From contig NC_089454.1 in NCBI RefSeq assembly GCF_026210795.1, positions 3,038,001-3,102,000 of the forward strand: a stretch of DNA of 64,000 nucleotides. Direction: 5' to 3'. This document shows positions 1 to 13,514 of this stretch, in pieces; the stretch's first letter is position 1, and every line of letters starts with the position of its first letter. Origin of the DNA: Rhizophagus irregularis (lineage: Eukaryota; Glomeromycota; Glomeromycetes; Glomerales; Glomeraceae). The position numbers and the translations under genes are program-made. Under the pieces are notes generated by a model. The model made no database searches and was not told where the DNA came from. It saw nothing but the letters and a program-made list of their open reading frames with translations.

Positions 1-466
1 TCGTCGGCACACTGCATTGCCGCTATAATATTATCGTACAGTAATTATTAGAAATTAAAACCTCCCAACGAATGATTTAAACTCAAGTCGAAGAAAATCG
101 TAATCCATAATTTATCACCCATCCTCCGGAAATGTTGACCAACACTACATACTACGTAGTTACAAATTGTTAAATATTTGATGTAAATAAACTAAACAAA
201 TAATTCTATAAAAAAAAAAAGTTATAAAGATAAGTTTATCACGAAATAAGTATATGATCATTCAACATATTCATTACTACTAACATCATATAAATTAACG
301 AAATTAGCATAAAATTAATTAATTTATATAATGTATTGCAAATTATATTACCACGCCATTTTACCTACCTTTTAATTGTCAAACCTCCAAGTCAAATAAT
401 TTAGAATCTTGACAATCTATAGAAGAAATACTTAGCAATTTTAAAATAAATATTTAATTAAAAATT
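1..466. other. AT-rich sequence downstream of the first kinase gene
   Basis: No supported gene. A potential 5' splice site (minus-strand GTATTG just after the codons for ENDKG near 478) leaves open a further 3' exon of the kinase gene in this stretch, but no convincing coding exon was seen. Confidence 0.4.
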
Positions 467-1920
467 TCAAAATAATACAATACCTTTATCATTTTCTTCA
501 TCGTTAAGGTATGATGTCATAATAGATGAATTTACAGGTTTTGTTAAATTATTAAATGTAAGTAACCTACTAGTATATATGGCATCAGGGTTTTTCTTAT
601 ATGAAGTTGAAATATTTGGTATTTCTTTATCAGCTTCTTCAAACATAGCTTTAATTTCTTTTCCTTTATATCCAAATTTTTCTTTTTCTTTATAGCTTTC
701 AGGGTGAAGAGATTCTAACCAAAAGTCAAATACGTCAAGAAATTCACTGGCTGTTGGTCTTTGATTTGAATTAGCATTCATACATTTATAGGCTAGTTTC
801 TTATAAATTTCAGGAGTTCCTTTTCCAAATTCTGGTCTGAGTCCATTACATATTTCTAATGCTAAGCTAATATCATGTTTTCTTTCATAAAAAGGTGGTT
901 TTCCAGAAGATAATTCAGCCATAATTACACCAAAACTATAAATATCTGAAGATAATGTATATGGTTCTCCATTTAAAACTTCTGGGGCAATATATGGTAA
1001 CACACCACATATTTTATCATCTGATTTTTGTTTATTTGATGGTCCAGACAATCCAAAGTCTGAAATAGAAGTTTGATGTTCATCTACTCGTAATATATTT
1101 CCACTATGAAAATCTTTGTGAAAATATCCTAACTTATGTAAATTTTTAAGACCAGATATTAACCAAAATAAATATTTTATCTTATCTTTCCATAAAATGT
1201 TTTTGAAATTGTGTGAAAGAACACTTCTCAAATTTCCTTCATCTGCAAATTGTAAAATCATTATAAATTCTTCAGTTTCAGGATCTTTGGTCATTCCATA
1301 AAATTTTAATGGAGTAGCATTACCACTTCTTATATAAAAATACCAATGTATTTTAAGCTATTATTTACATTAAAATTAATATTAAAATTTTTGATTAATT
1401 AAAAATTAAGTAAAATATGTAAAGCCAATACAAAACATACCTCATTTAAATATTCAGTTGACATGTTCTCTGATCCATTTAATCTTTTCAAAGCAACTTT
1501 GATAGGTTGAGGTTCTTTTTTTTTCCAACTTAAATCATCTTGTCTATCATATTCTGCTTTACCGTCAATCCATGTTGCAGAATACACTTTTGCAAATCCT
1601 CCTACACCAATTTCCTTTACGTCTTTAAACCTATCAAATGGTACCCATTCAAGAATATCTTTCGAAGTGTATTTTCTTGCATCATAAATTGTATCTTTGA
1701 TAAATTTATTAACGTCATTATTTCCACTGGTCCAACCTTCAATCATACGAAAAGGATCACATTCTTTACACCATAATTCTTCAGTAAATGGTTTATTGCA
1801 ATAAGAACAATTTTTATGGTTAATATTTAAAGAAGCCTCATTTGCATTTATTGGATTAGAATCTTTATTAGAGACATTTAATTTATCAAATAAGGATTTA
1901 AGTTTCTTAAGTTTATGCAT
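467..1920 (-). CDS. TKL-like protein kinase, two exons
   Basis: Predicted serine/threonine-type (tyrosine-kinase-like group) protein kinase of about 456 residues. Exon 1 is 1441-1920 and exon 2 is 467-1357; the 83-nt intron starts GTATGT and ends AATAG, and joining them gives a continuous frame (…YLNE then LKIHWYF…). A Cys4 motif (C38, C41, C51, C54) precedes the conserved GWTSGN segment. The glycine-rich loop IGVGGFAKV is at about 104-112 and the VALK lysine at K145. In exon 2 the catalytic loop reads HKDFHSGN (HRD changed to HKD, about 240-242), DFG is at 260-262 and APE at 284-286, followed by SSDIYSFGV. This architecture belongs to the kinase family hugely expanded in Rhizophagus-type fungi (family knowledge). 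The substrate is unknown. All catalytic residues except the HRD arginine are in place, so it is probably active. Confidence 0.85.
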
Positions 1921-2878
1921 TAAGAATGAATATTCTAGTAGAAATGATTTTAAAAATTGGTGGCGCTATTTGCGTTACTTTATACTGTATTTTTCTAGTC
2001 AATAAGGACAAAAAAGGAATTAAAATTCTAAAATAGAATTCGAATTTCGGTGTCACAGTAATACGAGAGCATAGTAAACATGTAGTGTATGGTTGGCTTT
2101 TATTTATTTATTTATGTAGGGTATGGTTAAACATCACATATAAAAGGATCACGTGACCATACGTGGACAGAATAGAACGGTCTAGGCCTTTCCTTATTTG
2201 GTAATAAACAATGTAGATCTGTATGGAACGCGTGTGAAATTTTTTTGCGGGTACGACGGAAACATGTCATGTATAGAGGCCTATGTACTGTATGTCTGTA
2301 TAGTGATCAACGGGGCAATTAGGAAACATGTAGCGTATAGAGAAGCAAGCCCGAAATATTTTTTAAAAATACAAAACCAGTTACATTTGAAGAGGTATTA
2401 GAATTAATTGAAAAGGGAATGCAGAGACCTTTGTGTGTAGCGTATGGTGATCTTTAGCTATGTACGTATGGTTGCACTGATTGTACTGCACATACATACA
2501 TGGCAAATAAATAATAATAATATTAATTAAATCAAAACGTATGTACGTATGAATGAAATAAGAGACCAAACGCACGTAAATACAAATGATAAGGCGCAGC
2601 CGCAGTAACTATTCTACATGTGTCACGTAACCATATGCTGCGCCACTGCATCTATATTTCATATTTACTTTATTCATCATAACGTTATATTTATATTTAT
2701 CTTTTATCTTTTATATACTAACAAAATTGTTTGATTTATTGTAAAAAAGTACTTGCAAAATATAAACTTTATTTAAAATAAAAGTAATGCATTTATTTGT
2801 ATACTTCTAACTTCAGTTGCAGATATTATTATTATAGTTAAGCTAACATATTTTTATTAAAAAATATTTAAGATTGAC
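1921..2878. other. Intergenic region, no supported gene
   Basis: Short open frames on both strands look random. The segment at about 2040-2460 contains scattered degenerate copies of a CATGTAGYGTATGG-like motif and is less AT-rich than its surroundings, which suggests an old repeat. No ends could be defined. Confidence 0.3.
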
Positions 2879-4990
2879 CTAAATAAACGATTCATTTTCT
2901 TTCTTTCTTTGAGAATTGGCTATTTCTAATGCTTCAGCTTCAGCCTCTTTTTTCCTAACCTCAGCTGCACGCTCCCTTAATGCCATTTTTCTTTCTTCAA
3001 TCTCTAATTGAGATATTTCATTCATAGTTGATATTTCTTCACTTTTTTCTTGTTTACTTTTCTTCAATGATTTGTTTCTATTAACGGAAGATCTTTTTAA
3101 TGATGATTTTGTAGGCAACTCATCATTTGTTAAATCAATAACAGATTCTTTACTTTTTTGATTATGAGATGCTATGTATAATATAATAAAAAATTAGAAT
3201 TTTACACAAATAAAATTTAATAATTAAAAATAATTTTATATAATATGTTTACCTTTACGTGTTATTGACTCTTGTGTTCTTTTAATTTCACTTTTATCCC
3301 GATGAGTGTAAGGAACTCCTGATTTATTTACAGATGTCTATTGTTTTGTAGCATCATTCATCAAATCGTTTTCCTCTTTATATATAGAATAAAATTTTAT
3401 ATCAGTTTAATAATTTTATATAATAATGCTAAATTACTAGTAAATTAGTATACCTCAATATGGCTGATAATAATGACAATTGTTTCCTTCTCTATTTACC
3501 ATAGAGTGAGCTGCTTCAGCATAATTTGTATTTGATCCGCTTTTAAGCCAAATTTCAGGGTCAATATTTGAAATAAATTGATTTAATGATGCTAATACAT
3601 ATGACTGTTGATAAAAATCTACCCATTCTATAAAAATAATTTTTTATTAGAAAAATTTTAAACATATAATTAACATTAGATAAATATATTTTACCTTTTA
3701 TTCCATTATTATTTGAATCCCTAATTTGTTGTAAAAGATTATAAACGACTTCTTTACTAGGTGCACTAGGAATTTGCTTTATTAAATTCTTGGTATTTAC
3801 ATTAAATGCTTTATGATGCAAATTTCTAAAAAAATTAAAATAAAAAATTAAAATTAAATATTTAAAAAGAAATAAATAAATGAAATTATATAAATACTGT
3901 TGAAAGTGTATAATACATGATTTGAAAATAAAGGTTAAATGAGTTTCTCAGTTTCTTTTACAATCCAAATCATATAAGGCTAAACCCAACCCCTTAGCTT
4001 GCGCTGCGTCTAAATCTGCTAAAATGCATCCAACACCTTCTTTATGAATATGCTTAAATTTAATACATTGTCCACTTATTTCACAATTGAAATAGGGATG
4101 AAAATAATCTGTGATAACCCTCAGCTGTAAAGACATTTGTAAATACTCTACAAAATGACAATACTTTAAAAATAAAATTAATATATATTTTCTAATATTT
4201 TTAAAAAAAAAATAAAATTAAAAAAACTTACTCAAATGATAATTAGAGTTAATTTCAAACTCATTTATTTCTCCTTTTACCCATTTAAAACTAACATCTA
4301 TTTGGAACTATTCAAGTGTAATCAACTTTTTTGCTTGTTCAGGAAGCATACATATAATGATTACTTGTCCATTATTTGTGAAAAGATCTAAAATAAAATA
4401 GATTAAATTATTAATATTAATATACTACTTATATATAGATCAATAAAATTTAAAAAACTTACCAATTTTGTGAACATAATCAATCAAGTCAGAATCTTTA
4501 TTTGACACTAGAGCTTGGACTCGCACTCATGTAACTCGAGTTGACTCGAGTTGAACTCGCACTCGAGTCAGAAATTTCTTGACTCAAGTCAACCGAGATC
4601 ACGTGGGTTATAGTGCCGGCTGAACCCTATTTGTAATTCCTGCCGGCACTATGACCATAACGGTCTAGGTAAAATTATGGATAAGTTTTTTAGCCCGCAC
4701 TTTGACTCAAATTAACTCGAGTCCTGACTCGAGTACTCTTCGAGTCAAAAAAATTCTTGACTCGTTTTACTCGAGTTGACTCATCCTGACTCGAGTCCAA
4801 GCTCTACGTTAAACTAGTGAGATTTTTTTTTTATTATAGAAGTCTTGAATTTTCGGTCATTGAGTCAGGATTGTTATTAGATTCTTCATGTTCAACAACT
4901 TTGCATCTTTTCTATACAACGGAGAGCAGATTTAGCTGCTAAACAACTCCAATAATCACATTTGAATTCAAATTATTGATCGTGTTTTTA
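2879..4990 (-). pseudogene. Broken multi-exon transposase-like gene
   Basis: Coding blocks in the right order on the minus strand, separated by introns: about 4838-4910 (acidic, Asn-rich), a block at 4454-4510 split by the MITE at 4511-4804, about 4245-4390 (…LITLE stop FQIDVSFKWVKGEINEF), 3945-4140 (FKHIHKEGVGCILADLDAAQAKGLGLALYDLD), 3702-3828 (HHKAFNVNTKNLIKQIP), about 3470-3630 (WVDFYQQSYVLASLNQF, then TNYAEAAHSMVNREG), 3255-3345, and 2879-3171 (a charged coiled coil ending KKENESFI). Breaks: in-frame TAG near 4311, TGA after KRN near 3945, TAG near 3341, and a frameshift after NREG near 3500. The AQAKGLGLALYDLD and AEAAHSMVNREG segments resemble an abundant transposase-like (possibly Mutator-related) family of these fungi. 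The family name is inference. Confidence 0.6.
4511..4804. mobile_element. TA-flanked MITE with GACTCGAGT-rich arms
   Basis: Perfect 13-bp terminal inverted repeats (GAGCTTGGACTCG at 4511-4523 and its complement at 4792-4804), flanked by TA on both sides (4509-4510, 4805-4806), as for Tc1/mariner-type insertions. Both arms carry repeated ACTCGAGT motifs. An inner hairpin (ATAGTGCCGGC at about 4610 and its complement at about 4641) may be an older nested element. Removing the element together with one TA restores an open reading frame in the surrounding broken gene, so it landed in a former exon. Confidence 0.8.
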
Positions 4991-5029
4991 CTAATTAAAA
5001 TACAAAAAAGCCTTCGGAATGGCAGTTGC

Positions 5030-5335
5030 CTTAAATTACAAAGGGTATTAATATGGTTAACTCTACTTTATTTAGTTCCCGTACTTTCACTGCATTAGTA
5101 TGAGCATAGTCTAATTTGGCTTGATAATTTTCATGTTCATCTTTTTCTTTAGCGTCACATTTGGCGCATCATTCAAGGTACTTGGCCTACTTTTTCTTTG
5201 ATGTATTCTAAATTTTTTTACTACCGTAAAACGTCTTTCTTCTTTTTGACAAGCAAGTTTCAAAAATCGTCTACTGTACGTCAATTTTTTTTGCGTTTCT
5301 TCACTGATTTCTTTTCCAGTTATAATGTGGATGGA
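5030..5335 (-). pseudogene. Frameshifted coding remnant
   Basis: On the minus strand, 5335 to about 5170 reads ITGKEISEETQKKL… RRFLKLACQKEERRFTVVKKF. A shifted frame from about 5175 to 5036 reads CAKCDAKEKDEHENYQAK… and then VKVRELNKVEL before a stop. Both look like real coding sequence (Lys/Glu-rich, CxxC) and need at least one frameshift to join. It may be the 5' part of the broken transposase-like gene next door. No family could be assigned. Confidence 0.35.
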
Positions 5336-5339
5336 GATG

Positions 5340-8300
5340 ACTGAAAAGTAAGTGTTGGATTTTCTTTAATTACACGATTTTTCATATAATTCTAAAAAAG
5401 GATATACCTGATATAATGGGTTAAAAGTTTTGAAACATTAAGGAAGAATATAAAAACTAAACGATGTGATGCATAGAGAAGGAAATAATAATGAAAAATA
5501 AATTACATAATAAGAAAACAATGTTAAACTATGTAATTTTCTATGATAGTTAATATTTTAAACGCCCAAAATTTGTTTGTTCAATATATTGTAAATTCGC
5601 CTCGTAAAATCTCATAAAAAAAAACAAAAAAACCAATCAAATTAATCATAAAATTCTTTCTCAAGTAAATTTATCAAAAAATGAATTCAACAACTATTAT
5701 GTACCTCTAAACCAATTGTTATTGTTGCTTCTGAAGTAATAGAAAAACCTGGTAATCCTACAAACTCATGTTCTATAATGTAAAAGGAAAACTTTTCTAT
5801 GAGGTGAGGATGGTACAAACAACTTCGGTTATTACATGGCAAAACTTACAGAAAATTGGAGACCAATTTAAACCAAAAAAAAAATATATATATATATACA
5901 AAAAAAATACGGTCCACCTTATTTTTTCTTATCGATAATTATATTGATTATAGATTTTATCAATATGAATAATTTTTTTTTTATTTATTATAAAGAACAA
6001 GAAAAGGAAAGACAGATGAAACCCACGTCAATAATCTTTGCAAAATTATAATACATAATGAAAGAATTAAATTATCACTACATAACAGTTCAAATGCAAT
6101 ATCCAAAATATTATTCCAAATGAAAATTCATTTATAAATAGACAGTTTCAGTTTTAGAATTAATGATTCTTTTCTTCATCAACCAATTAATAATAAGCAA
6201 CACCCAAAACCAATACTGATAGTGACAATAAAAGAACCCATCTCTAATAATAATATTGACAACAATAAAAACAAAAAGAACAAGAAAAGACAGACAAAAC
6301 CCCACGTCAATAGCGACAACACCACCAATCAATGATAGTGACTCAGTGTTGCAAAAGTTTGTCCAAAACTATCAAAAAAATCTGTTCAAACCTAGAAAAA
6401 CAAAAAACCAAGACTCGCGCCACCAGTTGAAACGGATGAACCAAAACAAGTAAACGCTAAAATTTTTATAGTAGTGATAAGAGAAAAGGATGAGAATATT
6501 CAAGAGACAAAAGAAAATTATCAGCAGAAGAATAAAGATTAATGTTAATTAATTATAGTTATAATATTTCTTTCATTTCTAATATTAGAGGGCTTGCCAT
6601 TTTGGTAATTTTCAACAGATATTAGTTCCGATTTGACATCATTCTAGCAAAAATTATGATGAAATTAAAAAAAATACTAGTTTTTTTTTACAAAACTTAG
6701 TTTACATGAAAATTGTTAAAGTTCACCGGTCGGTGGCGATGGACACCATACCAGCATTATGATGTACTTTTGGCCAGAATTAAAAAATCTAATTAAACAC
6801 TGGCCGACATTACATTGTAATTTCACCACTTGTAACCGTCACTATTCGTGATATTTAACAATACCCAGTTTACTTACATTTTAATGTATATTAGTCCATT
6901 CAAACAATAGAATTTTTTTTTAATTGCCACTTAAATGGTTCGTGATGTCTACATAAGTCCAATGAAAAATGTAAATCAGTATCAGCAGTCACTGCCACGT
7001 GAACAAATTCAGAAAACTTAATTCTGTAAATCCTAATCCTAATAAAAAAATATGTACGACGATCAATCATCCAGAAATTTATTATTTCGGGTTTTTTTCT
7101 TCTATTTTACAAACTTTTCTGATTTTTTATGCGAAAAATTCGAAATTATATCTACATTATATTTGGCGAGTTGTTATTTGTTAAATAAAGACCGCATACT
7201 CGATTTGTAAATGATAAACGTTATACAACATCAGTATGTATTACATTAATATAATTGGAACTTAATGGTAAAATTAATAGAGGTAAAATTTGAGGAATTC
7301 AACTACCCCGATTAATTCTTAATTCTTTAGAATACTGATTATACAATATAATAAATTCTTTTTTTGTTTGTTTCAAAACGCAATATACTTTAGTAAATTT
7401 AATTTTATGAAAATTATAACGAAAATCCACGTTAAAATTTTTTTCGAACGACAAAAACATTTGTTGCGCCACAAAATATAAAATCGATTGATGTTTCGAA
7501 TATTAGAATCGAAACTTGAGTAACTATTATTTCATCATTATTTTTTAAGAAAAAGAAAATGATTCTTTTCTTAAAAATACAGTAATTTACCTAAATTTGT
7601 TTAATTTGTTTTTTATTGATTATTATTTTTTTTTCTTTGATAAGATTGATAAGTAATGAAAGCCCATACTTCATTTGGTTTGATTATTCTTTTTTTTTAT
7701 TAAAAAAAAAACCTATTTTCATACAAAAAGATGATTAGTAAACGCCAATATGCATTAGATTTCCGAAATGTAACATTTTTTTTTTTGATTAAAAAGAAAA
7801 ATAAAAATTATTAATAAATTGTCATTTGAGAACTTGCTAGAACATACGTTAGCATGATAAGATTTTGATAGTTCGCATTTTTGTTTATGTCGCAAAAAAA
7901 AAAAATTAATAATAATAATTAAATTTACTTGTAAAATTATTTCGTCATTTAATTTAAAAATTTAAAATTTGATTAATAATAATATAAAAATAGATTCTCT
8001 ATTAATTATCCCTTTTACAGAATTTAATTACTTGATAAAGTTGTATTCGAACGCCTTTGACGATCGTATTGTTTCAATGTGTAATTTTTTTAGAAGCCTA
8101 GAACGAACTTATGGAATCTCTTTACCATACTTCGTTTACAAACCAAAAAGGAAGGTGACGTCACGCTTTTATATTATCACTAAGATCTGCGGCGGATTAT
8201 ATTGTAAAAAAAATTTGATCTTTATAATAATTATTATCCTCTTCTTTAACCATTAGTTCTTGCAGTGTTATATGGGAAAATGTTTCACGTTCAGCCTGAA

Positions 8301-9700
8301 TCATGTCTTTTTTTTTAAAATAATGGTTCCTGGAAGAGAGATATATTACGCAGCAAAAAGTGCATTTGCGTATCACAGCATCACAGGTGGTCTTTTGTGT
8401 TAAATGGGACAAAATTTTTATTTTTATTTTAATTTAATTTTAATTTTTTTTTTTTCAATCGATAACTCAACTACTGCAATTTTTATTCTTATTTATAATT
8501 ATTTAATTAATTTAATAGCAATCATTTTATTTATTATAATGAGTGAATAAAAACTATTGGACCTCCGAAGTGGTGATTATCACCAAATTTTGAATATAAT
8601 AAGTTACCAATTTTAGATTATCGATAGGGCTTAAAATATGTGCATTTTTTTTCATCATTTGACGATTTCAATGATTTAATGATTCTATTTAAAGTAACAT
8701 TGTTGTTTTTTTTCCTTTTGTTATGCAAGAGAATAATTAAGGTTAACCAAGTAGATATTTCATTGATAATATCATCTTTTTTTAATTATAAATAGAACAA
8801 AGAATAAACGATTCTCACCTCAACAAAATATAAAATTTTTTTGTTTTTTTTAAAAAAAAATTCATAATAACATAAAACTAAAAAAAAGAAGTTCATAAAA
8901 AAAAACACAAAATCGTTCCGTCGAACGGGTGACAAAGGTGGAGTTGCGGTAGATGTAGTGGACCGGCAGGACTGGAGTTACAAATGTAAAAAAAGAAAAG
9001 ATTCATCATTTATGATGAAAACCCACCTTCTTTTTCGAAAATGATTTTTTAATTAATTCGGTTGCTTTCGGACTATTTTGATCCTTTTCTTTTTCATAAT
9101 TACTTAATTCTCAAATTTTTGTTCTTTTCTTTTTTTTACATTTTTTAATGTTTTAATGATTTACCGAAAAAAAAAACACAAAAAATATTTTCGTTACTTT
9201 CGTTGTATATATATTTTTTTATCGTTTTTTTTTTTATCTGAAATATCGAATCGTAAAAAACGGTCGAGGAGTTACAACTTTCGTATTAAAAACAACAATG
9301 TAAATCTTTATAAGAAATCCTTATTTTTAAGGAAAAATCGTTTTTTCCGTAACTAAATTTTTTACGGGGATATAAATAAAATTATTATTACTCATATCAG
9401 TTATATGAATAAAAGTTACTCTTGCAAAAAAACAAAATATGCATAATTTTAATGAAGTATATAACATAAATAATACAAATGTGCCCAATACTTTAGTTTT
9501 TAGGTCCTGCCTTTCTGTCTTCTCTTCTCTTCCTTTTAGGTTTTCTTTTGTTTTTCGATTAAATAATCTTTGAACATGACTGAATAGTTCAAACTACGTA
9601 CGTCAGCGCCAAATAGGTCTGTTGTTTTCTTTAGGTCTTCTCTTTATTAGGTCGATTAATTGAACTTTGTTAATGATATCAAGACTCTTCAGTCCCTTTT
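5340..9700. other. AT-rich intergenic region
   Basis: No supported gene on either strand. The open frames present are short and made of low-complexity A/T codons. Homopolymer runs and a (TA)n tract at about 5884-5900 are the only features seen. A somewhat less AT-rich patch is at about 6720-6760. Small remnants of mobile elements are possible but no ends were found. Confidence 0.4.
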
Positions 9701-9774
9701 ATTTTAGATTTACAGTATGTAGGTTGGGAATATGGGTTGTGTATAGGGTGGTGTGTGTATGTTTGTGTATTCCT

Positions 9775-9935
9775 TCGCTCTTCTCTTACTTTTTCTAGTT
9801 CCCTTTTCCCTTTTCCTTATTTCCTCACTCTTTTCCCTTTCCCTTTCCCTTCCCCTTCCCCTTCCCCTTCCCCTTCCCTTCCCTTCCCTTCCCTTCCCTT
9901 CCCTTCCCTTTTCCTTTTCCTCTCTTCCCCTGATC
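9775..9935. repeat. Polypyrimidine microsatellite (CCCTT/CCCCTT)n
   Basis: The plus strand carries an almost uninterrupted C/T tract, with (CCTTCC)-type hexamers and (CCCTT) pentamers most regular at about 9836-9912. Predicted proteins across it are simple repeats (Pro/Ser/Leu on plus, Gly/Arg/Glu on minus), so it is not called coding. Such purine/pyrimidine mirror tracts can form triplex DNA. Confidence 0.9.
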
Positions 9936-12900
9936 AATGTTGCTGCACTTCAACGTTGGTTATCAGGTGACAATAAGTTTTTTAAAAGACTTGATTAGGC
10001 CAGCAACAAATAGTAACGATTTTTCACTTTATTAAATATAACGATAAATTAAAAATAAAATTTTTTATTTAATTTCTCATCTATATGATTATTCAACTTT
10101 TAATTTTCGCAAAAGTATTAATAACATGATCTAAAATTTATTGAGATTTTCTTTGATCACAATCCAAATGAAACAAATGCGTATTGTATACAAAAGTTAA
10201 TTTTAAATTTAATTAAACATAGGGTCATTTATAACTTTTATTTTATTATAATTTTATCTGGTATAAGAGTTATTGATTAATGGCTTTAACATTTGGTTTC
10301 AGTTATGTCTGCATCACTAGCCCTCAAATACTTAATTTTAAGCACAGTGTCTGATTTACAAAGAAGGAGTTTTCGATAATATTTGAAAATATTAGACTTT
10401 CAGTTGTTCTTTTATGGCCGAGAAAAATTAAATCTTTTCCGTAGTAAATCATGTGATTGGACGATCTACAATCACACGTAAAGCGGTCAGTTGAGAGAGT
10501 TAAATGAAAAACTAGCTAAACCAAAAAAATAATAGGACCGATCAAAAAAACCATCTTTTTTGGTAAATTAGCAAGCTGGTCAACAATTTATTGACTAATT
10601 TGTTAAAATATGATTGGTAAATTATTAACTGATTTATCGACAATGTAACAAAATTGGCTATATAAATAAATAATTTTTTTTGGTTTACAGTAAAAAATTA
10701 ATTAGGTGGTGATTAAACATTGTCTACAAGGTTAATCTTATATTGGAAAAAATATTTATGATAAGAAATAATAAAACGAAACTACTAAGAATTATGAACA
10801 ATGATTGACCAGCAACCTTACGGAAAATTTCATTAAAGAAATTAAAGTTGACGCCAGTAGTTTTAGGGCTGAAGGTTTGACTATAAATAATGTAAATTTG
10901 AATGTTCCTTCTCGCATAAGAGTAATTAATTATTAAAGAAATTCATATCTATCAATTCAATATTTTCTTCCTCATAGAAAAATTTTTTTTTTCAAATTGT
11001 TCCCCATTTATAACAAAAAATTTTGTTCGAAATAATATTTAATGATCATAAAATAGATAAATGTAGCATTATACATATTGGTTATTTTAAATAATGGTAT
11101 CATACAATCTTTTTTTTTTAAAAAAAATGATAGCAAAAAAAAATGATAGTACTTAACATAGAATGAACTTTTACTAACCGAACAAATAAAAAATCTTTAC
11201 TTATCAATGAAATTTCACCAACAGATGACCGACGAACAAATAAAAAAAAATCCTTACATAAATCCCTACATTCTTGTCTCTTAGTAAAAAAACAATAGTG
11301 TCATCCTATGGAAGTATTTATTTTATGAATATGAGAGATGTTATAATTCTGAAACGAAAAAAACGAAAAAAGGCTTTTTAGCGTAATACTTTCTTGTATC
11401 TCATCCTCTCCTATTCGATAATAGCATCAACGTTAAATTATCCTCAATTCTTTTAAACATTTACATTAATTTTTGATAAAATCGGCAAATTTATAATTCC
11501 GGCCTGAATTAAAATATTTCCTAATGTGGAACTTTATGTATGTACATATTAAATTTTATAATCATATGTCACGCAAATTCCTATATTAGGAAACATTAGC
11601 TCTGGCTGGAATTATAAATTTACAAAATTTTTTATAGGACCACAGTCTAGACCGCAGTATTATAGGACTGATTACCGTAGACTAAGACGGACCCTACGTA
11701 CAGTATTCCTTAATATTTTATTTACTGGACTTGTGTTTATGTTTATTATGTTTATTTTATTTATTTATATTTTTATTGAAATATTTTATTTCAGAAAATT
11801 CTAAAATTATCATCTTCATAATTTAATGTGATTGTAGACTGTCCAATCACATAGTTTACTACAGGAAAATGACAAAGTAGGGAAACCGCCTTAATAAAAT
11901 TAAATTTATCTAAACTAGGAATGGAAACCATTGTAAAGTCTGAAGTATTATATTTAAACAAAATATTAATAATTGGATAACGATCCCATAAAATTCAATG
12001 TAAAGTAACATAGTAGCAACGTTGTTTTTCGTTGAAATTTATTTGTTGTATACTATCTTTGTTTTAGTACAGAGAGTCTTGAGTCTTGACTCGATAATTA
12101 ATCCAGAGTTAACGAAGGACTTTCAGGTGACATAAATCAGTAAAATGCTCACACATTTTTTTAGTTTACAAAAATTTATTCCACGCTGTATTCAACAAAA
12201 TCATTTTCAAATAATTTGGTGAAAATACTAGAATTTATATTCATAACACAAATTTCCCTGCTTCTTTATGAGACGAAAAAAAGGTGATACAAATTTCATT
12301 CTTGACTCTATAAATGTCTTGATTATTCAGCATTTCGTAAAATACTATTTATTTATTAATTGGCCAAATTCATTACAATATTTGAGCATTTGAAATTAAA
12401 TTATTTCAATATTTTATCTTTAATACCTAAATTTGGTAGCACATGAATTAAAGAATTTTTATGAATTTAAATTCTGTATCATTATTCTTGTTTTCTCCAA
12501 AAAATGAATAAATAAAATAAAATAAAATTCCAAAAAAAACTTGTGAAATGTTCATATTTTGCTAACCAAGGATTTCAGTTTATGTTTGGTTTGATGCCTA
12601 TCATGTTTATAACATATATAATCGTAGGCTTAGTATGTTTTTACACTTCAGAAAATAATATACAACAGATCACTTGTATAAAATAATTTTAAAATTCTCA
12701 TGTATTGTATGTTAACCAAATATGAAAGAACATATTTAATAATTAGGCACGCACGAAGTGCCGAATAAGTGTTTTATCCGGTGTAACCATCAAACTTTTT
12801 AACTTTACCTGGTACACATGATATTTTGACCATCAAAATACCGGATAAAGTGATTAGCCGGTGTCATGTGATTTGAAATAGATACACGATTTAGTCGATT

Positions 12901-13150
12901 TATTATAATCCTTTTTTAATTATAAAAAAAAACAAGATTGAAGTTGTCTATGGGTTACCGAGGTGGCAGTTTTTTTTATTTGGACTACTACCTATATTAT
13001 TGCACATAGTTTTTTGTAGTTTGTATTGAAACTTTATTTATTCTGTGAAGTAAAAAAAATTTTTAAATATAAAAACTCACGTATTACCAGATTATTTGAT
13101 ACATGTCTCAAAAAATCAAATTGATAATTTAATAATATATATGTATATAT
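9936..13150. other. AT-rich intergenic region
   Basis: No supported gene. It contains the imperfect inverted-repeat element at 11486-11622 and an imperfect inverted pair around TTATCCGGTRT at about 12770-12860, both probably remnants of small DNA transposons. Confidence 0.4.
11486..11622. mobile_element. MITE-like inverted repeat (AATTCCGGCC family)
   Basis: Left arm begins CAAATTTATAATTCCGGCC and right arm ends with the near-complement GGCTGGAATTATAAATTTA; similarity continues inward for about 50 bp (TTTCCTAATRTRGGAA). AATTCCGGCC-type motifs recur at about 38355, 39065, 39122 and 41401, so this is probably one member of a dispersed family. No target duplication could be fixed. Confidence 0.5.
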
Positions 13151-13151
13151 A

Positions 13152-13332
13152 AAGAATTATTTAAATTACAAACTAAGAAATTTACTACTCTACACTTAGT
13201 GTTTAAATAATTTCTAAGTAAAATAAAAAAAGAGAATACATATTGATGAAAGATTATTTAAATTACAAACTAAGAAATTTGTAAAATATTTTACTACTCT
13301 ATTCTTAGTGTTTAAATAATTCTAAAAGAAAA
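13152..13332. repeat. Two-copy tandem duplication
   Basis: A segment of roughly 70-80 bp (ATTATTTAAATTACAAACTA… CTTAGTGTTTAAATAATT) occurs at about 13155-13215 and again at about 13250-13325, with small indels. It lies just 3' of the kinase gene and has no coding potential. Confidence 0.7.
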
Positions 13333-13514
13333 CAAAAACAATATCAGATCTTTAATATCAAAAAATTATTTTGAATTTTTTAAAAATTTCACAAATATAT
13401 AGTCAATCATCATGTACTTTATCTAAATAATAAGTAAATAAAAAATTATTTAGTATAAAATAATTATATAAAAGTCAACTTCTTTTATACATATTTTATA
13501 CATACCCAATGAAT

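Noticed and set aside
2198-2575. Short frames on both strands (67 and 64 residues).
   Set aside because: No family features, atypical composition and overlap with a degenerate repeat.
9710-9998. Three overlapping open frames (Pro/Ser/Leu- and Gly/Arg/Glu-rich).
   Set aside because: They are translations of a polypyrimidine microsatellite.
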